This document shows positions 34,071 through 42,312 of a stretch of 64,000 nucleotides of DNA, piece after piece. The notes beneath the pieces were generated by a model. It worked only from the letters and a program-made list of their open reading frames with translations. It searched no databases and was not told where the DNA came from. This DNA is from Petropleomorpha daqingensis (GTDB lineage Bacteria; Actinomycetota; Actinomycetes; Mycobacteriales; Geodermatophilaceae). The first letter of the stretch is position 1. Each line of letters starts with the position of its first letter. The stretch covers positions 2,170,001 to 2,234,000 of the forward strand of contig NZ_JACBZT010000001.1 of assembly GCF_013408985.1 (NCBI RefSeq), written 5' to 3'. The translations under genes and the position numbers were made by a program.

Positions 34071-35155
34071 GCCGCGCTCGGCCAGTTCAGCGTCGAGGTG
34101 TAGAACTCGCGCGCTCCCTGCCGCAGCGCGGCGTGCTCGGCCGGCCGCGCCCACGCGCCCGCGATGCGCGCGGCCGCCGCGTCCACGAACTCGGCCGGCG
34201 GCAGCACCCATCCGGACCGGCCCGGCGCCAGCATCGACGCCGTCCCGCCGACGTCGGCGGTGATCACCGGGACCCCGTGCGCCTGGGCCTCGGCCAGCAC
34301 GACCGGCGTGCAGTCGGCACGCGTGGGGAGCAGGAAGAACGCCGCCGACGCGTACAGCTCCGCCAGCCGGGCGGCGGCCTGCGGGTCGTCCTTCTCCAGG
34401 CTGCCGTGCACGGTGACGAAGCCCGGCACGGCGACCACGGACGGCGGCCGGCAGCCGACGACGTCCAGGGTGGCCGGGACCCCCAGCGACCGCAGCCGGG
34501 CGGTGGTGGCCACCGCGAGGTCAGCGCCCTTGCGCTCCCAGCCGCGCCCCACGAGCAGCAGCCGGCACCCGTCGTCCCGGCGGTCGGCGAGCGGGCCGGG
34601 GTCGGCGACGTTGGCACCGAACGGCACCACGGCCACCTTGTCCGGGGGCAGGCCGTAGTCCGCGACCGCCGAGCGGGCCGCCCACGCCGAGGAGTAGACC
34701 GCCAGCGACACCCGCTCCAGCGCGGACCGTTCCATCGCGTGCCCCATGCGCAGGTACCGCCGGGAGAGGCCGGTGTAGTCGGCGTAGAAGTCGACCAGGC
34801 CGGCGAACGTCGCGTCGGTGTAGGTCACGACCGGGACGTCGGTGCGCAGCCGCGCCACCGGAAGGGTGCCCGGGGCCAGGACGACGTCGGGCGACGTGGC
34901 CGAGATCGCGCGCTCCACCTGCCGCGCGTAGCCGTCGAGCACGACCGGCTCGCGCAACCGCGACCAGGTACCGGGCGCGACGGAGTTGCGCAGGCGTTGC
35001 AGCACCTTGAGCGGGAGCCCGAACCGCTCACCCAGCGGTCCGGCCAGGACGACGTCCGCCCCGGCCGCCCGCAGCGATGCGGCCAGGTGGAACGGCGTGC
35101 CCGACCACGCGCGCACGTCGCGGGCGTCCTCGACGGACGCGAGCAGGATCCGCAC
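34010..35155 (-). CDS. GT4-family glycosyltransferase
   Basis: 381 residues, GTG start at 35155. N-terminal ILLASVEDARDVRAWSGTPFHL near residue 3 is the acceptor-domain loop (shown in parts); the donor domain has LLLVGRGWERKGADLAV near 195, PGFVTVHGSL near 243 and VLAEAQAHGVPVITADVGG near 290, the family-4 nucleotide-sugar region. It is coupled to the upstream BY-kinase gene with 3 bases between stop and start. Last gene of a minus-strand operon WecG-like, BY-kinase, GT4. Confidence 0.87.
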   Translation of the reverse strand: MRILLASVEDARDVRAWSGTPFHLAASLRAAGADVVLAGPLGERFGLPLKVLQRLRNSVAPGTWSRLREPVVLDGYARQVERAISATSPDVVLAPGTLPVARLRTDVPVVTYTDATFAGLVDFYADYTGLSRRYLRMGHAMERSALERVSLAVYSSAWAARSAVADYGLPPDKVAVVPFGANVADPGPLADRRDDGCRLLLVGRGWERKGADLAVATTARLRSLGVPATLDVVGCRPPSVVAVPGFVTVHGSLEKDDPQAAARLAELYASAAFFLLPTRADCTPVVLAEAQAHGVPVITADVGGTASMLAPGRSGWVLPPAEFVDAAAARIAGAWARPAEHAALRQGAREFYTSTLNWPSAAQALLTLLRERVVGTPIASA

Positions 35156-35158
35156 GGC

Positions 35159-36619
35159 TCAGTGGCCGCGGCTCTCGGCGAGCGGGGTGCTCTGCGCGGT
35201 GCGCGGGCGCACCGGCGGCACGGCGATCGCCGGGCCCTGCGGCGCCCGGCGGCGGGCCCAGCGGCGCCGCGTGCTCGCCGGCTGGACGCCGTACCCGTAG
35301 GCGACCGGCGCCGCGCGGTGGGGGACCTGCGTCATCACGACGCCGAGCAGCCGCGCGCCGAGCCGGTCGAGGGAGGCCGCGCTGCGCTGCAGGTCCTCGG
35401 CGTCGACCTTGCCCCAGCGCGCGCAGAGCAGCACGCCGTCCACGAGACCGGCGAGCGCGCCGGCGTCGGCGACCGGGAGCAGCGGCGGTGCATCGATCAG
35501 CACGACGTCGTGCGTGCCGGCCAGCTCCGCCAGCAGCGTGGCGAACGCCTCGGAGGCGAGCAGCTCGCTCGGGTTGGGCGGCAGCGGCCCCGCGCCGAGC
35601 ACCTCCAGAGCGCCGTCGCGGACCGGCTGCAGCACCTCGTCCAGCTCCGCCGCGCCGGTCAGCACGCTGGTGACGCCGACCCCGGACACCAGGCCGAGGT
35701 AGCGGGTCAGCCGCGGGCGGCGCAGGTCGCCCTCGACCAGCGCCACCCGGTTGCCCGACTCGGCCAGCGCCACGGCGAGGTGCCCGGCCAGCGTCGTCTT
35801 GCCCTCACCGGGCACCGAGCTGGTCAGCAGGATGGTGCGCGGCGGCCGGTCGACGTCGAGGAAGGCCAGGTTGGTCCGCACGTGCCGGATCGCCTCGGCC
35901 GCGGGCGAGCTGGTGTGCGGCGCGGGCGGCTGTCCCTCGGACAGATGGGCGGCCACCGGGACGTGCCCGATCACCGGGGCGCCGGTCAGCGCGGAGGCGG
36001 TGTCGTCGTCCTTGACCGTGGTGTCGAGCCGGTCGCGGACGACGGCCACCAGCACGGCCAGCACCAGGCCGAGCACCGCGCCCAGGGCGACGTTGGCGCG
36101 CAGGTTCGGCGAACTCGGCGCGGTGGGGAGCTCCGGGGTCGCGATCACCGTGATCTTGATCGGCGAGGTGGTGGTGCCGCGCGGCGTCTCGAGGTCGTCG
36201 ACGAGGTCGGCGAACTGCGTGTCCACGGAGCGGGCGATCGAGTAGGCGCCCTGCGCGGTGTCGTCGGTGACGGTGATGTCGAGGATCGTCGTGTCCGTCA
36301 CGACGGTCGCCGACAGCCGGGACATCACCTGCTGCGCCGTCGCGTCCAGGCCGAGGTCGTCGATCACCGCCGACGCCAGCTCCTTGCTGGTGGCCAGCTG
36401 GGCGTACGAGGCGACCTTGCCCTGGGCGTAGTAGTTGCCCTGCACGGCGGTGCTGAGATCGTCCGCGCCGGTGGTGGAGACGAACAGCTGCGTCGTCGCC
36501 GTGTACCGCTCGGGCAGCGCGGCGCTCACGCCGAAGGCCGCACCGCCGCCGAGCACCACACCGACGAGCAGCAGCGCCCATGCCCGGCGGGCCAGCCGCA
36601 GGTACCTCCGCGCGTCCAT
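35159..36619 (-). CDS. Wzz-BY-kinase fusion (second copy)
   Basis: 486 residues from ATG 36619, overlapping the WecG-like stop as TGATG. Helix 1 at about 13-35, extracellular Wzz loop, helix 2 near 175-195 preceded by PELPTAPSSPNLRAN. Complete kinase motifs: SSVPGEGKTT near 270, VEGDLRRPRL near 295, VVLIDAPP near 380. The C terminus has AYGYGV and then a ~40-residue arginine/proline-rich tail with few tyrosines, unlike the YGYGYSY ending at 17582. It probably serves the second Wzx/Wzy system encoded on the opposite strand next door. Confidence 0.92.
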   Translation of the reverse strand: MDARRYLRLARRAWALLLVGVVLGGGAAFGVSAALPERYTATTQLFVSTTGADDLSTAVQGNYYAQGKVASYAQLATSKELASAVIDDLGLDATAQQVMSRLSATVVTDTTILDITVTDDTAQGAYSIARSVDTQFADLVDDLETPRGTTTSPIKITVIATPELPTAPSSPNLRANVALGAVLGLVLAVLVAVVRDRLDTTVKDDDTASALTGAPVIGHVPVAAHLSEGQPPAPHTSSPAAEAIRHVRTNLAFLDVDRPPRTILLTSSVPGEGKTTLAGHLAVALAESGNRVALVEGDLRRPRLTRYLGLVSGVGVTSVLTGAAELDEVLQPVRDGALEVLGAGPLPPNPSELLASEAFATLLAELAGTHDVVLIDAPPLLPVADAGALAGLVDGVLLCARWGKVDAEDLQRSAASLDRLGARLLGVVMTQVPHRAAPVAYGYGVQPASTRRRWARRRAPQGPAIAVPPVRPRTAQSTPLAESRGH

Positions 36620-37476
36620 CACGCCCCCACCCGCTCGACGGCGAACTCCTCGGCCAGGCGCATGCCCGGCTGCGGCCGCCGCAGCGACCCGACCGGCAGC
36701 GATCGGACCACCGGCCGGCGCAGGTCGCGCAGCGCGACCCGCGCGAAGAACAGCAGCCCGAGCGTGTAGCGCCGCCACAGCCGGCCGGGCTCGCTGGCGA
36801 AGCGGAACAGCCACTCCAGCGCGGCGCGCTGCACCCAGCGCGGCGCCTCGGACTTCGTCCCGGCCAGGAAGTCGAACGCGGCGCCGACGGCGACCACCGG
36901 TCGGTCGAGGGCGGCGGCCAGCCGCTGCGCCTCGATGTCCTGCTTCGGCGTGCCCAGCCCGACCCAGACGACGTCGGCGCCGCTGGACCGGATGCGCTCG
37001 TCCTGCGCCGCCCGCTCGTCGTGGGTCAGCGGACGGAACGGCGGCGCCTCGGCGCCGACCACCCGGCAGCCGGGAAAGCGCTCGGCGATCACCGTCTGCA
37101 GCCTCTCCAGCGTCTCGGCGGTGCCGCCGAGCAGGTAGTGCCGCACCGCCGCGCGGCGGCCGACGTCGAGCACGTGCGGGAAGAAGTCCGGGCCGCGGAC
37201 CTGCGCTGCGACCGTCGACGAGCCGTGCCGGCGGCCCAGTGCGCGGAGCACCCAGGCCACGGGCTTGCCGTCGGCGAGGTTGACGCCGTCGCCGCGCAGC
37301 ACCGATGCGTAGCCCCGCTGCCGGTGGGCCAGGGCGATCGACCACGTGTTGACCAGTCGCCAGGGCACGCCGGTGCGCAGCCCCTGCGGGGAGAGCAGCA
37401 GCCGGGTGGCGGCGTCGAGGTCGAGATGGGCGAACGACATCCCGGCCAACGGGGTCGCGCGGGTGCCGGGCGACAT
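36619..37476 (-). CDS. WecG/TagA/CpsF family glycosyltransferase
   Basis: 285 residues from ATG 37476, which follows GGAAGGGGAA. GT26 pattern: TWSIALAHR near 45, the conserved DGVNLADGKPVAWVLRALG stretch near 63 with the catalytic aspartate, GPDFFPHVL near 95, FLLGG-type HYLLGGTAETL near 113, and VWVGLGTPKQD near 175. These membrane-associated inverting enzymes transfer ManNAc or ManNAcA to lipid-linked GlcNAc, or glucose/mannose in some capsules, commonly as the second sugar. A C-terminal RWVQRAALEWLFRFASEPGRL tail (shown in part) is the membrane-docking extension. Starts the minus-strand operon. Confidence 0.9.
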   Translation of the reverse strand: MSPGTRATPLAGMSFAHLDLDAATRLLLSPQGLRTGVPWRLVNTWSIALAHRQRGYASVLRGDGVNLADGKPVAWVLRALGRRHGSSTVAAQVRGPDFFPHVLDVGRRAAVRHYLLGGTAETLERLQTVIAERFPGCRVVGAEAPPFRPLTHDERAAQDERIRSSGADVVWVGLGTPKQDIEAQRLAAALDRPVVAVGAAFDFLAGTKSEAPRWVQRAALEWLFRFASEPGRLWRRYTLGLLFFARVALRDLRRPVVRSLPVGSLRRPQPGMRLAEEFAVERVGA

Positions 37477-37658
37477 CCGGGTTCCCCTTCCGAGCGGTGG
37501 TCCTTGCCGACAAGCACACCCGCTCGGGGAGCTTCCCCGGAACGGTTGACGCCCGGACGTGACCCGGAGGGGGGAGCGGGTCCCCTCGGAACGGTCCAGA
37601 GGTCCTCTGACCAGCTGATACTCCGGACGACGACTTGGACGACGAGCGGAGAACCACA
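37477..37658. promoter_or_regulatory. Divergent promoter region between WecG-like and GT2 genes
   Basis: 182 bases between divergent starts. It carries CCGGAACGGTTGACGCCCGG at 37537 and a purine-rich run with GGAGGGGGGAG. The CCGGAACG box recurs upstream of other surface genes in this window (19025, 44518, 63924). No promoter boxes are assigned with confidence. Confidence 0.45.
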
Positions 37659-38555
37659 GTGACCTCGGCACCCGAGGCCGGCAGCGCCACCGACACGGCG
37701 TTCCTGACCGTGCTCACCCCGGCTTTCCGGGCCGCTTCCTTCCTGCCCGCCAACCTGGCCAGCGTCGCCGGCACGGGGGCCCAGCACGTGGTCATGGACG
37801 GCGGCTCCGACGACGGCACCGTGCCGCTGCTCGAGGCGGCCTCCTCGGTCGTGTGGCGCTCCGAACCCGACCGCGGCCAGTCGCACGCGCTGAACAAGGC
37901 CCTGGCACACGCCGACGGCACCTGGGTGGGCTGGCTCAACGCCGACGAGTTCTACCTGCCCGGGGTGCTCGAGTGGGTGCAGGAGCGGCTGCGCGCCGAC
38001 GACGTCGACGTCCTGTACGGCGACTGGGCGGAGGTCGACCTCGAGGGGCGCCTGCTGCGGCTGGTGGCCAACCACGGGTACTCGGCCGAGGTCCTGCGGC
38101 GGGGCAGCTGCTACGTGCCGTCCTGCGCCACCTTCATCCGACGCGAGCTGCTCGAGCAGGTCGGTGGGTGGCGCGAGGACATCCGCACGATCATGGACTG
38201 GGACCTGTGGCTGCGCCTGGACGCGGCCGGCGCCCGCTTCCGGTACGAGCCGGTCGTCATGTCCGGCTTCACCCGCCACCCGGGTCAGGTGACGGCGCGG
38301 TTCACCGAGCTGACCCGGGTCGAGCAGGACCGGATGCGTTCGGAGTTCGGCATCGACCTCCCCGCCTGGCGGCACCTGGCCGCCCGCGGCCGGCGGATCG
38401 GCCGCAAGCTGCTCAACCACGGCTACGTCCGCGAGACGGCCGCACGCTTCTTCTCCGGGGCCCCGCTGACCGGGCAGCCGGGGGACCCCGACGTCCGGAA
38501 GGCGGTTTGCCGGCTGAACCCGGAGCTCGCGGCACGGTCGGTGGCCCGGGGATGA
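37659..38555 (+). CDS. GT2-family glycosyltransferase
   Basis: 298 residues from GTG 37659, with CGGAGAACC 5' of it; the frame is open back to 37635. GT-A fold: VLTPAFRAASFLPANLASV at residue 13, DGGSDDGT near 38, SHALNKAL near 66, and LNADEFYLPGVL near 83 where NADE stands for the metal-binding D-x-D. RRELLEQVGGW and DWDLWLRL near 175 supply the acceptor-side ED/WD element. Inverting transferase for one repeat-unit sugar. Start of a coupled operon; overlaps the flippase by ATGA. Confidence 0.88.
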   Translation: MTSAPEAGSATDTAFLTVLTPAFRAASFLPANLASVAGTGAQHVVMDGGSDDGTVPLLEAASSVVWRSEPDRGQSHALNKALAHADGTWVGWLNADEFYLPGVLEWVQERLRADDVDVLYGDWAEVDLEGRLLRLVANHGYSAEVLRRGSCYVPSCATFIRRELLEQVGGWREDIRTIMDWDLWLRLDAAGARFRYEPVVMSGFTRHPGQVTARFTELTRVEQDRMRSEFGIDLPAWRHLAARGRRIGRKLLNHGYVRETAARFFSGAPLTGQPGDPDVRKAVCRLNPELAARSVARG

Positions 38556-39757
38556 TCCGGATGGGCCGGCACCGGCTGCGCCGGCTCACCTGGGGTCTGA
38601 CCGACCAGGCGGCCGGCAGCCTGACCTCGCTCGCCCTCTCCGTCGCCGTGCTGCGCGGTTCGGCGGAGGGCGCGGCGCAGTTCGCCGTCGTCTTCCTCGT
38701 GCACGCACTCGCTGTCGGCTTCTGCCGGAGCATCACCACCGAGCCGGTCGCCCAGGAGCTGCCCGCCTGGGACGGCGACGCGGTGCGCGGGCACGTGCGC
38801 CGCTCGGCCGCGACGGGCGTGCTGGTGGGTCTGCTCTCGGCAGCCGTCTCGGCCGCCCTGGTGCGCCCGGACACGGTCGTGGGCCTGCTCAGCCTGGCCT
38901 TCACGCTCCTCGTCGTCCCGACCGACTCCACGCGCGGCGCCTGGATCGGCGCCGGCCGGGCGCGCGCGGCCGCGCCGTACAGCCTGCTGCAGTTCGTCGC
39001 CGCCGTCGCCGGGCTGGTGGTCGTCCTCGTCACCGGGTCGGGGCCGTGGGCGCTGGTGCCGCTCCTCGTGGTCAGCGGAGCCCTCGTGCTCGCGGCGCTG
39101 GCGCGCGGACCGCGCCTGGAGCTCGGCGCGCTGCGGCCGCGGCACTGGGTCTACGCCGCCGAGTGGTCGGTCACCTTCGGGATGGGGCAGTCCTCCGGTC
39201 TGGTGGTCTCGGCGCTCGGCCTACCGCTGCTGCCGCTGCTGGTGCGCGCCCAGGGAGTGCTCTACGGACCGATGTCCACCGCGGCCCAGGCGGTGGCGGT
39301 GCTCGCGGTGCCCGAGTTCGTGACCGCCCGCCGCACCCGGCTGCTGGCCCCCGCCGTCGTCCTGTCCGCGGCGCTGACCGCCGGGTGCGCGCTCTACGCC
39401 GTGCTGGTCATGGTCGTGCCGGCCGCGTGGCCGGCCGCCCTGCTGGGGCACGCGTGGGAACCGTTCCGGCCGGTGCTGCCGGCCGCGGCCGCCGCGTTCG
39501 TGGCGGGCGGGCTGTCCATGGGGCCCCTGGTCGCCCTGCGCGCCCGCGGCGCCGCCCGCTCGTCGCTGCGTGCCAAGGTCGTGATCGGCGTCGTGCGGCT
39601 CGTCCTGCCCGTCGCGGCCGTGGTGCCGTGGGGAGCGGAGGGCTTCTTCTGGGCCTCCGCCGCCGCCGGGCTGCTGGGCGGCGTCTGGGCGGTGCTGGCC
39701 CTGCGGCGCGTGGAGGCGACCCCGGCGGACGAGCCGGTGCCGGAGCCGGTGGCATGA
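38552..39757 (+). CDS. Wzx-like polysaccharide export/flippase membrane protein
   Basis: 401 residues, about 12 hydrophobic helices, basic N-terminus (RHRLRRLTWG) then TDQAAGSLTSLAL, as in MOP-family exporters. Start ATG 38552 overlaps the GT2 stop, end overlaps the polymerase start (ATGA both times). Function is inferred from topology, length and the position between a glycosyltransferase and a polymerase. It is the second flippase candidate in the window, unrelated in codon usage to the lower-GC one at 12086, being fully GC-rich. Confidence 0.72.
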   Translation: MIRMGRHRLRRLTWGLTDQAAGSLTSLALSVAVLRGSAEGAAQFAVVFLVHALAVGFCRSITTEPVAQELPAWDGDAVRGHVRRSAATGVLVGLLSAAVSAALVRPDTVVGLLSLAFTLLVVPTDSTRGAWIGAGRARAAAPYSLLQFVAAVAGLVVVLVTGSGPWALVPLLVVSGALVLAALARGPRLELGALRPRHWVYAAEWSVTFGMGQSSGLVVSALGLPLLPLLVRAQGVLYGPMSTAAQAVAVLAVPEFVTARRTRLLAPAVVLSAALTAGCALYAVLVMVVPAAWPAALLGHAWEPFRPVLPAAAAAFVAGGLSMGPLVALRARGAARSSLRAKVVIGVVRLVLPVAAVVPWGAEGFFWASAAAGLLGGVWAVLALRRVEATPADEPVPEPVA

Positions 39758-41199
39758 CGGCCCGGCTGCTCGTGACCGCCGGGGTGGGGATCGCGGTCGT
39801 CGTCGCGGGGGCGGTCGCCGTGCCGGCGGCGCTGCTGCCGGTCGCCGGCCTCGCAGTGCTCGTCCTGGCCGCGCCGCTCCTGCGCTCCCTGGCGCGCGGC
39901 GCGGCCTGGACGCTGCCGCTGCTGGCCGGGCTCGCCGTCCTGCTCACCGACACCGCCGGCCGCTCGATCGCTCCCGGCGCGGCCCGCTACCTGGCCACGG
40001 CCGCGGTCGTCGCGACCGTCGTCCTGCTCGGCGCCGCGCCCGACGCGCGCAGCCGGGCGCTCCGGACGACGGCCCTGGTGCTCTTCGGCTACGGATTGCT
40101 CGGCACGCTCTACGGCCGGTTCGCCCTCGGCACGGTCAACGGCACGCTGCCCCTCATCGGGCCGATGGTCATCGCCTGCCTGCCGCCGGTGCGGGGTCGG
40201 GGGCCGGCCGACTGGCGGCTGGGACTGCGCGCGCTGGCCGTCGCCGGGACGGTGTTCGCGCTCGGCTCGGGCCTGTCGCGTCTCGGGGTCCTGCCGGCGA
40301 CGCAGATCGACGTCCTCAACCACGAGAAGGCGTTCGTGGTCGTCCTCGGCATCGCCGCCGCGCTGGCAGCCCGCGACCGGCTGCTCGTCGTCGCCTCGCT
40401 GGCGGCAGCCGTCTTCGCGTTCAGCACCTACCCGGCGGCCACGTACCTGCTCGCCGCGGGCACCGCGCTGGGCACAGTGCTGCTCGCCCGCTGGGCGCCG
40501 CGGACCGGCACGCGGGTCGTGCTCGCGGTCGTGGTGATGGCCGGGACGGTGCTCGCCGTCCTCAACGTCGACCGGCTGATCGCGCTGACCCAGTCCTACT
40601 TCCAGCTGGTCGGCAAGATCGACAACGGCGACACCCGGGAGGCGCTGTACCGGACCGCGCTGTCCCGGCTGACCAGCCCGGTGTTCTCGCACTTCTTCAC
40701 CGGCGACATCACCGTGGTGGGCAACCTCAGCGGCACCGACCGGGTGGTGCCGGTGCACAACGACTACCTCTCGATCACGCTGGGCGGCGGGTTCGTCGCC
40801 GCCGCGCTGCTGCTCGGCCTGTTCCTGTTCGCGAACGGGCTGGCACTGCGCACGCTGCGCGAGGTGGACGACGCCTGGCAGCGGCGCACGGTCGTCGTCC
40901 TGCTCGGCGCCGTGAACGCCGCCGCGGTCAGCGCCTTCGCCAATCCGATCTTCATGAACCCGGGGGCGAGCGCGGTGACGTTCGCGCTGCTGGCCGCGCT
41001 GGTCGCGGCCTGCAGGGTCTACGCCAGCGGCACCGAGAGCGCGGTCGCCCAGCCCGAGCGGGTCGGGACCAGCAGCTCGACCGCCGCGGCGCGGGCTGTG
41101 AGCGGGAGCAGGGCCTCTGCCCGCTCGGCCAGACCGGCCGGCTCGGCGCCCTCGGCGAGGGTCAGGTGGGGGACGACCTCGGCGAACCGGCCCTCGTAG
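39754..41199 (+). CDS. O-antigen ligase/Wzy-like polymerase membrane protein
   Basis: 481 residues with about 11 helices. A large extracellular loop near residues 285-340 (DNGDTREALYRTAL, HFFTGDITVVGN, VPVHNDYLSITLGGG) matches the RxxLY and H-N-x-(Y/F)-L signatures of O-antigen ligase/Wzy proteins. It joins repeat units on the outer face. The last ~60 residues, after VAACRVYASG, are low-complexity Ser/Arg/Ala and lie opposite the 3' end of the RNA-ligase-like gene; they may be read-through tail rather than conserved protein. Last gene of the plus-strand operon 37659-41199. Confidence 0.8.
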   Translation: MTARLLVTAGVGIAVVVAGAVAVPAALLPVAGLAVLVLAAPLLRSLARGAAWTLPLLAGLAVLLTDTAGRSIAPGAARYLATAAVVATVVLLGAAPDARSRALRTTALVLFGYGLLGTLYGRFALGTVNGTLPLIGPMVIACLPPVRGRGPADWRLGLRALAVAGTVFALGSGLSRLGVLPATQIDVLNHEKAFVVVLGIAAALAARDRLLVVASLAAAVFAFSTYPAATYLLAAGTALGTVLLARWAPRTGTRVVLAVVVMAGTVLAVLNVDRLIALTQSYFQLVGKIDNGDTREALYRTALSRLTSPVFSHFFTGDITVVGNLSGTDRVVPVHNDYLSITLGGGFVAAALLLGLFLFANGLALRTLREVDDAWQRRTVVVLLGAVNAAAVSAFANPIFMNPGASAVTFALLAALVAACRVYASGTESAVAQPERVGTSSSTAAARAVSGSRASARSARPAGSAPSARVRWGTTSANRPS

Positions 41200-41537
41200 G
41201 GCGGGTGGTCCGGCCACTCCGCCACGGCCAGCGCGGTGAGGGCGCGGAAACGGTCGGCCGGCTCGGGAGCCAGGTAGAGGGCGTCGGGGAACCGACGCAC
41301 GGAGGCGAACTCCACGTCGAAGGCCGGCACGGGCGCGAAGATCTCGCGCAGTCGTGCGGCGAGCCGTTCGTCGGCCCGGCGGACGCCGACGAACGGGAAG
41401 AGCACCGTGACGTGCCGGGGTGGTGCGCCGGGGGCGGGCTCGTCGAGCGGGAGCCCTCGGAAGGGCACCACGAGAGCGGTGGCCGAGCCGTCGCCGAGTC
41501 GACGCAACCGCCGGCGCAGCCCCGCCCGGCTCAGCAC
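41019..41537 (-). CDS. 2'-5' RNA ligase family (2H phosphoesterase) protein
   Basis: 172 residues from GTG 41537, overlapping the nucleotidyltransferase stop by seven bases. Two H-x-T motifs, PRHVTVLFPF near residue 37 and VPHLTLAEG near 122, define the 2H phosphoesterase/ligase fold with the two catalytic histidines. Family members hydrolyse or form cyclic or 2'-5' phosphodiester bonds; the cellular substrate here is unknown. It is coupled to a small nucleotidyltransferase, an association suggesting joint nucleotide or RNA-end chemistry. Its 3' 181 bases are antisense to the end of the polymerase gene. Confidence 0.82.
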   Translation of the reverse strand: MLSRAGLRRRLRRLGDGSATALVVPFRGLPLDEPAPGAPPRHVTVLFPFVGVRRADERLAARLREIFAPVPAFDVEFASVRRFPDALYLAPEPADRFRALTALAVAEWPDHPPYEGRFAEVVPHLTLAEGAEPAGLAERAEALLPLTARAAAVELLVPTRSGWATALSVPLA

Positions 41538-42157
41538 CGGAGCTCGTCGAGCAGGCGGAGGTTCGCCCGGTGCCGCGCGGCGGGCGCGAAGCCCTGGTGA
41601 CCCACCCGTTGGGCCGCCGCGGACAGGCAGCCCACCGTCCGGCCGGCGACCGTCCCGGTGGTGAAGGGCTCGGGAACGCCGAGGTGGGCGGCCCACGCCA
41701 CGGGGTCCACGGGGTGCACGTCGAGGGTCAGCAGGTCCGGCCGCTGCAGCAGTTCGCGGTGGGACAGGAAGTGCCCGGGTACGAACCGGTCGGCACCGCC
41801 GACGGCCGGCCGGACGTGCGCGAAACCGCCGGCGTGCAGGACGCGCAGGGCCGTCTCGGCGTCGGCGCGGTCGATGACCAGATCGAGGTCGCGGTGCACC
41901 CGCGTCTGGCGGCCGACGAGGGCGTCCACACCCCAGCCGCCGGCCAGCCAGCACCGGACGCCGGCCTCGTCGAGCGCGGTGACCCACGCGAGCACGTCGT
42001 CGGGGCCGACGGGCGGCTTGATGCCGTTCCGGAATCGCTGGACCGGACCGAGCGTGGTGAGCCCGCGCAGGCGCCCGCGCTCCAGCCAGCGGAGGCCACG
42101 ACGGCCCAGGGCCACCGCGGTGGCCCTGCCGTACGTGCGCTGCTGTGCCACATCCAT
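41531..42157 (-). CDS. Aminoglycoside nucleotidyltransferase-like protein
   Basis: 208 residues from ATG 42157. LAGGWGVDALVGRQTRVHRD followed by LDLVID near residues 62-87 is the Pol-beta nucleotidyltransferase core: GG-W plus D-x-D-x(n)-D metal ligands (RDLDLVI). Further on, TLDVHPVDP near 140 is the third acidic strand. It resembles the LinB/ANT(2'')-type and abortive-infection-type small nucleotidyltransferases, which transfer NMP to small molecules or tRNA. Antibiotic modification cannot be assumed. Forms a pair with the 2H protein; a ~28-residue N-terminal basic region is not part of the core. Confidence 0.75.
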   Translation of the reverse strand: MDVAQQRTYGRATAVALGRRGLRWLERGRLRGLTTLGPVQRFRNGIKPPVGPDDVLAWVTALDEAGVRCWLAGGWGVDALVGRQTRVHRDLDLVIDRADAETALRVLHAGGFAHVRPAVGGADRFVPGHFLSHRELLQRPDLLTLDVHPVDPVAWAAHLGVPEPFTTGTVAGRTVGCLSAAAQRVGHQGFAPAARHRANLRLLDELRC

Positions 42158-42269
42158 CCGTTCGGTCCCCGTTCCCGTCCTTGGCGGCGGACCGTACCGG
42201 CGAGGTCGGGTCGGAGCCCAGATCGAGGAGAAGGGTTCCAGCGCATCGGGTGACGCGACGGATGGTGCG

Positions 42270-42305
42270 GTGCGGGGTGACCCGGCTCGTCGGGCCACCC
42301 CGCAC
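42270..42305 (-). terminator. Strong hairpin after the PKD protein gene
   Basis: Ten-bp stem GTGCGGGGTG/CACCCCGCAC (42270-42279, 42296-42305) with an inner CCCG/CGGG pairing, starting 8 bases past the stop of the minus-strand gene. No T-run. Probable terminator for that gene, also insulating the nucleotidyltransferase downstream. Confidence 0.65.
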
Positions 42306-42312
42306 CCTGCGG

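Noticed and set aside
41531-42157. Aminoglycoside-resistance gene
   Set aside because: Only the general nucleotidyltransferase core is visible; pairing with a 2H protein argues against a simple resistance enzyme.
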